A DNA stretch of 64,000 nt. Source: Streptomyces antioxidans (GTDB lineage: Bacteria > Actinomycetota > Actinomycetes > Streptomycetales > Streptomycetaceae). Of this stretch, positions 59,043-64,000 are shown in pieces. The position numbers and the translations under genes are program-made. The DNA is taken from NCBI RefSeq assembly GCF_000968685.2, contig NZ_LAKD02000121.1, forward strand, positions 1 to 64,000, written 5' to 3'. A model generated the notes under the pieces. That model was not told the DNA's origin. It was given only the letters and a program-made list of their open reading frames with translations, and did no database searches. Every line of letters begins with the position of its first letter. The stretch's first letter is position 1.

Positions 59043-60154
59043 GTGTCACCGGGATCACCGACGCCGTCCGGGCGGACTTCGACGCCCGCCTCGCCGACGC
59101 GGACGAGGGCGGAGCGCTGGAGCTGGCCGTCGGTCTGGTGACGAGCGGTGTGAGCGCGGAGGACGTACTGCTCGGGCTGGTGGCCCCGGCCCAGGTGAGG
59201 GTCGGTGAGAGATGGGAGTCCGGCGAGTGGACGGTGGCGCGGGAGCACGCGGCCACCCATGTCAGCAGGCTGGCGGTGGACGCGGTCGCGTCCGCCGCCC
59301 GTACGGCCGGGAGGAGCGGCGGTTCACCGGGCCATGTGCTGGTGGCGTGCGTCGACGGCGAATGGCATGTGCTGCCCTCCCACATCCTCGCCGAGGTGCT
59401 GCGGCTGCGCGGCTTCCGGGTGCGCGCGCTCGGCGGCTCGGTCTCTCCGCACGAACTCCTCTCGGACGTCCATCAGAACGGCCCCGACGTGGTCGCCCTC
59501 TCCTGCACCCTGACGTTCAACCTTCCGCTCGCGCACCGGCAGATCGAGACCTGCAGATGCGCCGGTGTCCCCGTCATCACGGGCGGCACGGGTTTCGGCC
59601 CCGGGGGCGTATGGGCGCACGCGCTGGGCGCGGACCTGTACGCGCCCGACGCCCGCGGCGCGGCGGAAGCGCTGCTTCACCACTGGCCGCCGGTGCGGTG
59701 CGGGGAGTCGTCGGTCCGGGCCGGTGCCGTGGAGGAGTACGCGGCACTCGTCAGACGACGGCCCGAACTGCTGGCGCACTTGGCGCATGCGCTGCGCGAT
59801 GTGTTCCCCGGCCTACGGGATCGCCCGGGCACCCCGGGCACCCCTGGCACCCCTTGTATCCCGGCCACCTCGGCCAGTCCGGCCTGGGAACACGAGGAGG
59901 GCACCGAGTTCCTGGGCCGGCTGCTGGATTCGCTGGCCGCGGCCGTATTCGTCGACGACGAGCGCGTATTCACCGGGCAGCTCGCCTTCGCCACGACGTA
60001 CTTCTCCGCCCGTTCGGTGGACCCCCGCTGCCTCCTCGCGATGACGGATGCCCTGGCCGACCCCCTGCGCGGGTCGCCCCGGACCCTCAACACGCTCTCG
60101 GCGGGGCGCAGATACCTCGCCACGCGCAAGCCGGGCTCCCACCGTCCCCAATGA
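59039..60154 (+). CDS. cobalamin (B12)-binding domain protein
   Basis: The 371-aa protein starts with the four-helix cap that precedes B12 domains (VGLVTSGVSAEDVLLGLVAPAQVRVGERWESGEWTVAREHAAT) and then a Rossmann-like B12-binding domain: D-G-E-W-H-V-L-P with the lower-ligand His, V-R-A-L-G-G-S-V-S, DVVALSCTLTFNLP and V-I-T-G-G-T-G-F. The usual G after H-x-x is P. There is a P-G-T-P repeat linker near 265-275 and a helical C-terminal domain. It is translationally coupled to the PP2C gene. Together they look like a signalling pair, perhaps light or B12 sensing as in CarH/LitR, but without a DNA-binding domain. Confidence 0.88.
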   Translation: MSVTGITDAVRADFDARLADADEGGALELAVGLVTSGVSAEDVLLGLVAPAQVRVGERWESGEWTVAREHAATHVSRLAVDAVASAARTAGRSGGSPGHVLVACVDGEWHVLPSHILAEVLRLRGFRVRALGGSVSPHELLSDVHQNGPDVVALSCTLTFNLPLAHRQIETCRCAGVPVITGGTGFGPGGVWAHALGADLYAPDARGAAEALLHHWPPVRCGESSVRAGAVEEYAALVRRRPELLAHLAHALRDVFPGLRDRPGTPGTPGTPCIPATSASPAWEHEEGTEFLGRLLDSLAAAVFVDDERVFTGQLAFATTYFSARSVDPRCLLAMTDALADPLRGSPRTLNTLSAGRRYLATRKPGSHRPQ

Positions 60155-60291
60155 ACGCGAAAGGGGCCGTCTCTGACAGGTGGATGGGCAAGAGGGTTGT
60201 TTCTGTATAAAGTCATTTCATTACTGCTGGTTGTGGGAGTAAGCAGGGTTCATCGGCCGACGCCGTCGGCATACGGGGGAAGGCCTGGCGC

Positions 60292-62349
60292 ATGAGTCGT
60301 CGCTCCAGTGGATTCGTCGGGGTCTGGGCTGAGGTGCAGCGCCAGCAGCAGCGCCAATCGGAGGCGCGGGCCAGGCAGCTCAGGGCAGAGGAGCGACAGG
60401 CACGCGCCTACCAGCGCCAGGCGATTCAGAGCCACCGCGAGTACCGGCACGCGGAGGCCAGGCGGCAGACCGAGGAACTGGAAGCCCGGGTTCAGTCCTT
60501 ACAGGCACTGCTCGCCACGGGTTGCCGTGCCCCGGCGTTCAGATCCACCGCACTGCTGCGCTCTGAGGCGGTCGAGCCCTTCCAGCCGGGTCCACTCGCT
60601 GTTCCCGTGCCGATGCCGCACCCGCATCAGTACCAGGCGCAGGGCGGCTGGACCACGGCCCGGCGGGCGCAGGCGCAAGCCGAAGCGCGCGCTCGGTTCG
60701 AACGTGACTGGCACGCCGCGCAGGACGCGGAAGCCCAACGCCAGCAACGGCTGGCGACGGCACAGCGGGAGTACGACCGGTGGGCCGACGCCCAGCGCGC
60801 GGAGGTCCGTGGGCACAACGCCGGTGTCGCCGAGGTGACCGCGGGGGTCCGCCGGGGCGACGCCGAAGCCGTGGTGGAGTACTTCTCGGCGGCTCTCTAC
60901 GCCTCGAGCGCATGGCCGGAGGGCTTTCCACGGCAGCTCTCCGCGGCCTACGACCCGGCGGCGCGACAGTTGGTACTCGACTGGGGGCTACCGGGGTTGG
61001 ACATCGTTCCGGAAGTGAAGTCGGTGCGGTACATGCCCACTGTCGACCAGGACAAGGAGACTCCGCGACCGGTGGGTCAGCGTCGGGCGCTGTACCGGGA
61101 TGTCCTGGCGCAATGCCTGCTACTAGTGTTGCGTGACCTCTTCGCGGCGGACGAGTACCGGGCACTTGACTCCGTGGCGCTGAACGGATTCGTGGACGAC
61201 CACGATCCTGCGACGGGGCAGCGGGCGCATATCACCCTGGCCACCGTCATGGTCCGGCGGTCCGTGTTCACCGATCTGCAGCTGGCACAGGTGGACGCGG
61301 TGAGCTGCCTGGTCGACGGGCTCCGCGGGCAGTTGTCCGCCCGGCCCGATCAACTCGGTGCGGTGCGGCCGAGCCGCAGGCCACAGGATGTCGGGGACCA
61401 TGTCGTCACTCATGGCGGCGACGCGGAACCGGATCTGTACGAGATGGATCCGATCGCGTTTGAGTCGCTTGTCGCGGAGCTCTTCCGCGCCATGGGGATG
61501 CAGGCGGTCACGACCCAGCGCTCGAACGACGGTGGAGTGGACGTCGACGCGCTCGACCCCACTCCCATCCGGGGCGGCAAGATCGTCGTGCAGGTGAAGC
61601 GGTACCGCACCACCGTGCCCCCGACCGCCGTACGCGATCTGTACGGAACGGTTCAGGACGTCGGAGCGAACAAGGGCGTCCTCGTCACCACATCGGGATT
61701 CGGTCCCGGCTCGCGCACCTTTGCCAACGGCAAGCCGCTGGAGCTCATCTCGGGTGCCGAGCTAGTTGACCTGCTGCGTCGGCACGGGCTCCGCGGCCGT
61801 CTGGGAACAGACCACGGGACGGCCCACGCTCCGGCGGCGCCATCGGATTCCGCGCCCCAGTCGGACAGCTACAACGTGCTGGGCATGTCCTGGTGCGGCG
61901 ATGTCGCGCTGGATGTGTGCGCGCTCGTCTGCAAGGGCGACCGCGTCCTGAGCGACCGCCACTTCGTCTTCTTCAACAACACCCGGACGCCGGACGGCTC
62001 GGTATCCGCGCTGACGGCCGCTCCGCCGGACAAGGCGGCGATCCGCGTGTGCTTCGAGGCGCTGCCCGAGACGGCTGACCGTTTCGTGCTTGTCGCGGCA
62101 GTCGATCCGGAAGCCAACCCGGACGCCGATCTGTCCGGCTTCGCCGATGCCCATATCCGGTTGCTGGATTCGTCCCTGGCGGAGTTGGGCCGCCTCGAGG
62201 TCTCTGACGGCCGTCCGCACGAGACCGCCCTGGTCCTGGGGTCCTTCCGGCGCCGCGCCAACGGCGACTGGGACTTTGTGCTGGGGGGCAAGGGATATCC
62301 GGACGGTTTGGTGCAACTGGTGCGGGAGTACGGCATCGAGGTGGCATAA
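60292..62349 (+). CDS. Mrr-type nuclease fused to a TerD domain
   Basis: The 685-aa protein has four parts: a long coiled coil (1-75 and 120-170, Gln/Arg/Ala-rich), an uncharacterised domain (about 185-350), a Mrr-like restriction endonuclease domain (385-500) with F-E-S-L-V, D-G-G-V-D-V-D (Asp417) and V-V-Q-V-K-R-Y (Gln434, Lys436), and a TerD domain (527-685; L-G-M-S-W-x-G-D-V-A-L-D-V and F-F-N-N x R-T-P-D-G-S-V). All PD-(D/E)XK residues are present. TerD domains bind calcium and mark the Ter stress-response systems. GGCCTGGCGC precedes ATG 60292 weakly. Followed by a VWA gene at 100 bp. Confidence 0.88.
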   Translation: MSRRSSGFVGVWAEVQRQQQRQSEARARQLRAEERQARAYQRQAIQSHREYRHAEARRQTEELEARVQSLQALLATGCRAPAFRSTALLRSEAVEPFQPGPLAVPVPMPHPHQYQAQGGWTTARRAQAQAEARARFERDWHAAQDAEAQRQQRLATAQREYDRWADAQRAEVRGHNAGVAEVTAGVRRGDAEAVVEYFSAALYASSAWPEGFPRQLSAAYDPAARQLVLDWGLPGLDIVPEVKSVRYMPTVDQDKETPRPVGQRRALYRDVLAQCLLLVLRDLFAADEYRALDSVALNGFVDDHDPATGQRAHITLATVMVRRSVFTDLQLAQVDAVSCLVDGLRGQLSARPDQLGAVRPSRRPQDVGDHVVTHGGDAEPDLYEMDPIAFESLVAELFRAMGMQAVTTQRSNDGGVDVDALDPTPIRGGKIVVQVKRYRTTVPPTAVRDLYGTVQDVGANKGVLVTTSGFGPGSRTFANGKPLELISGAELVDLLRRHGLRGRLGTDHGTAHAPAAPSDSAPQSDSYNVLGMSWCGDVALDVCALVCKGDRVLSDRHFVFFNNTRTPDGSVSALTAAPPDKAAIRVCFEALPETADRFVLVAAVDPEANPDADLSGFADAHIRLLDSSLAELGRLEVSDGRPHETALVLGSFRRRANGDWDFVLGGKGYPDGLVQLVREYGIEVA

Positions 62350-62448
62350 GCACTACGGTTCCGGCGGCGCGTCCGGCGTCTTTTGGGTAAGGCTGGTCTC
62401 GCGGCAGGACCGATTTCCCGTTTCATCAGGTGGAGGACAATCACCGCC

Positions 62449-63240
62449 ATGGCCATCGATTACAGCAAGCGCCCGAGAATCGACTACCACAAGCGGCCCG
62501 AGGCATCGGCCCCCGCGATCGGGCCGGCTCCCGCGATCAGTCTGGAAAAGGTCGCCGCCCAGGCTCCAGGGCTGGTCAGTCTCTACAAGACCGTGGCGGT
62601 CTCCCTGGCCAAGCACGCTGCCGGTGGCCAACGGGCCGCGGTGTACCTGGTGCTGGACCGCTCCGGCAGCATGCGCCGCTATTACCGCAACGGATCCGTG
62701 CAGCACTTGGCGGAGCAGACACTCGCGCTCGCGGCGAACCTCGATGACGACGGGGTCGTGCCCGTCATCTTCTTCTCCACGGACATCGACGGAACGGCCG
62801 AGATCAGCCTCGACGCCTACCAGGACCGGATCAACCCCCTGCATGACTCGCTGGGCCGCATGGGCCGTACCAATTACCACGTCGCCATGCAGGCCGTCAT
62901 CGACCACTACCAGGCGTCCGGGGCCGACGATCCGGCTTTCGTCGTCTTCCAGACCGATGGCTCCCCCACGTCCAAGACGGCGACGGAGCACGTGCTGTGC
63001 ACGGCCGCGAGGCTGCCCATCTTCTGGCAGTTCATCGGATTCGGCGATGACGAATTCCGTTTTCTACGGAAACTCGACGACCTGCCGGTGCCGGACCGGC
63101 GCATCGTCGACAACGCCGGTTTCTTCGCCGCCGGACCGAAACCGAAGAGCCTCTCCGACGCCGCCCTCTACGATCAGCTACTCCAGGAATTCCCGCTGTG
63201 GCTCGACTCGGCCCGCTCCGCGGGCATCCTGAAGGGCTGA
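62449..63240 (+). CDS. von Willebrand A domain protein, TerF/TerY-like
   Basis: The 263-aa protein has a VWA domain with complete metal-ion site: D70-x-S72-x-S74 (LDRSGSM), Thr141 (G-R-T-N-Y-H) and Asp170 (F-Q-T-D-G-S-P-T). The sequence IFWQFIGFGDDEFRFLRKLDDL near 191-212 is characteristic of the VWA proteins of tellurite-resistance (Ter) clusters. ATG 62449 follows GGAGGA by 11 bases. The pair with the Mrr-TerD protein suggests that VWA and TerD work together in sensing or assembling at a site of stress or infection. Confidence 0.9.
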   Translation: MAIDYSKRPRIDYHKRPEASAPAIGPAPAISLEKVAAQAPGLVSLYKTVAVSLAKHAAGGQRAAVYLVLDRSGSMRRYYRNGSVQHLAEQTLALAANLDDDGVVPVIFFSTDIDGTAEISLDAYQDRINPLHDSLGRMGRTNYHVAMQAVIDHYQASGADDPAFVVFQTDGSPTSKTATEHVLCTAARLPIFWQFIGFGDDEFRFLRKLDDLPVPDRRIVDNAGFFAAGPKPKSLSDAALYDQLLQEFPLWLDSARSAGILKG

Positions 63241-63279
63241 ACCACGGGGCAGAGCCAACCGTCCGACCGTGGAGGTCGA

Positions 63280-63303
63280 ATGAACACCGTGGAGGTCGAA
63301 TGA
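63280..63303 (+). CDS. seven-codon leader ORF, coupled start
   Basis: ATG at 63280 reads MNTVEVE and stops with TGA at 63301-63303, overlapping the ATG at 63300 of the next gene. The leader and its GGAGG site arose by a 20-bp tandem duplication of the start region. It may do nothing more than reload ribosomes. Confidence 0.4.
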   Translation: MNTVEVE

Positions 63304-63638
63304 ACGAAGACCCGGCAAGCGTCGTTGAGGCGGCGTTCCGCCACTACCGGTCGCAGGACCGCGAGGCGGCCCTCCCCCTTTACGCCGACGACTTCACGTT
63401 CACCAGCCCCCGGGACGACCACATCGACAGGGCGGCGTTCTTCGAGGAGTGCTTTCCGACCGCCAGCCGATTCACGGAGCACCGGATGCTGCGCGTCACG
63501 CCCGCAGACCAGGAACTCGTCTTCGTGTACTACGAGTACGAGCTCACGACGGGCGGCCGGTACCGCAATGTCGAGGCGATCACCGTGCGGGACGGGCTCA
63601 TCCGGGAGGTGCGGGTCTTCTTCGGCGGCGAGGTGTGA
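63300..63638 (+). CDS. NTF2/SnoaL-like small protein
   Basis: The 112-aa product has the cone-shaped NTF2-like fold pattern: VVEAAFRHYRSQDREAALPLYADDFTFTSP, RAAFFEECFP and, at the end, Y-R-N-V-E-A-I-T-V-R-D-G-L-I-R-E-V-R-V-F-F-G. SnoaL-like proteins are cyclases, isomerases or simple binding proteins; no catalytic residue can be assigned. GGAGG at 63291-63295 supports the ATG. Confidence 0.85.
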   Translation: MNEDPASVVEAAFRHYRSQDREAALPLYADDFTFTSPRDDHIDRAAFFEECFPTASRFTEHRMLRVTPADQELVFVYYEYELTTGGRYRNVEAITVRDGLIREVRVFFGGEV

Positions 63639-63683
63639 GTTATCGGGACGCCCGGCTCGGCGTCCGCCGCTCCAGCTGGCTGC

Positions 63684-64000
63684 TCAGGCCCGCTGCGGAC
63701 CGGAGGGCGTCGGGACCGGTGCGAGGCCGTCTTCGACCAGTCCGGTGAGGACCGCTTCACCCAGGGCGTGGACGGCGGACTGGGGGCGGACCATGACCGT
63801 GAACTCCTTGATGCGGCCGTCGTCGGCGAAGTGCAGCAGGTCGATGCCGTGGATCTCCTTGTCGCCGACCCTGGTGCGGAAGAGCAGCACCGCCGACGCG
63901 GCGGATGTGCCGTCGGTGCTGGTCTGCGCGGTGCCGGTGTGGTCGCCGATGTAGCGGAAGTCCTGGAAGGTGCGCAGCAGGACCCCGAAGAGGCCCAGCA
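63684..64000 (-). CDS. NTF2/SnoaL-like protein, 5' end outside the window
   Basis: The C-terminal 105 residues are visible: LGLFGVLLRTFQDFRYIGDH, A-V-L-L-F-R-T-R-V-G-D-K-E-I-H-G-I-D-L-L and a long end F-A-D-D-G-R-I-K-E-F-T-V-M-V-R-P. This is a typical SnoaL-like sequence (nuclear transport factor 2 fold). It faces the previous gene, whose product has the same fold but little sequence likeness. Confidence 0.85.
   Translation of the reverse strand, partial: LGLFGVLLRTFQDFRYIGDHTGTAQTSTDGTSAASAVLLFRTRVGDKEIHGIDLLHFADDGRIKEFTVMVRPQSAVHALGEAVLTGLVEDGLAPVPTPSGPQRA

Noticed and set aside
1..64000. tRNA, rRNA or riboswitch genes
   Set aside because: I looked for cloverleaf end motifs, rRNA strings and a cobalamin or T-box leader in the gaps and saw none that I could support by eye.

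Overview
The window is very GC-rich, uses GTG starts freely, places many 4-bp ATGA overlaps between genes, and carries typical Streptomyces families (Mca, DUF4307, the DUF397/XRE/ATPase triad, BldC-like small regulators). I read it as the chromosome of a Streptomyces or close relative. The order msrA, metB, ilvA, ABC pair, greA, DUF4307, mca, pckG, TrhA matches what I remember of the conserved core around those genes in S. coelicolor; I could not check this.

Region by region. 0-8.2 kb: a D-amino-acid utilisation locus: a coupled leftward operon (PfkB kinase, IclR regulator, RidA, then a GntP permease) diverging from a zinc/PLP D-serine-dehydratase-type enzyme and an N-acyl-D-amino-acid deacylase, with a perfect inverted repeat as likely IclR operator between them. 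8.3-13.7 kb: an unknown protein, then two TetR regulators that are paralogues, each divergent from a redox enzyme (MDR and SDR), with clear candidate operators. 13.8-22.7 kb: a leftward peptide-type ABC importer (binding lipoprotein, two permeases, a fused two-domain ATPase), a CocE-like hydrolase and a third TetR. A 161-bp MITE sits exactly at the stop codon of the ATPase gene. 23-31 kb: alaA-type aminotransferase, pckG, TrhA, TetR and a DUF255 thioredoxin-domain protein. 31-33.9 kb: a small island (Uma2 nuclease, broken STAND-like gene, DUF4365 protein) that ends in a broken DUF255 gene copy. 34-39.6 kb: a large STAND ATPase with TPRs preceded by two perfect DnaA boxes, then mca, DUF4307 and greA.

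39.7-46.3 kb is the main accessory island: remnants of a phage small and large terminase, a DUF397/XRE/HATPase triad, a broken Nudix gene, a small HTH protein, then a possible RiPP cassette (61-aa peptide, hairpin, HExxH enzyme) facing a pentapeptide-repeat protein. 46.5-54.3 kb returns to core genes: DrrAB-type ABC exporter, ilvA, MarR, a sigma-like protein, metB and a repeat-helix protein. 54.4-56.2 kb: msrA, whose 3' end has been split by a ~1-kb element with att-like repeats; the element supplies a substitute tail and carries a DUF6247/toxin-like pair. 56.4-64 kb: a secreted protein, a frameshifted ridA, a PP2C phosphatase coupled to a B12-binding protein, and a Mrr-nuclease/TerD fusion followed by a von Willebrand A protein, likely a Ter-linked stress or defence module.

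A theme across the whole window is tandem repetition: in-frame minisatellites inside enzymes (27-bp units in the PfkB kinase, a Gly/Ser-rich block in the ABC ATPase), collagen-like tails, and three separate 22-bp-period repeat arrays in promoter regions. No tRNA, rRNA or CRISPR array was seen.
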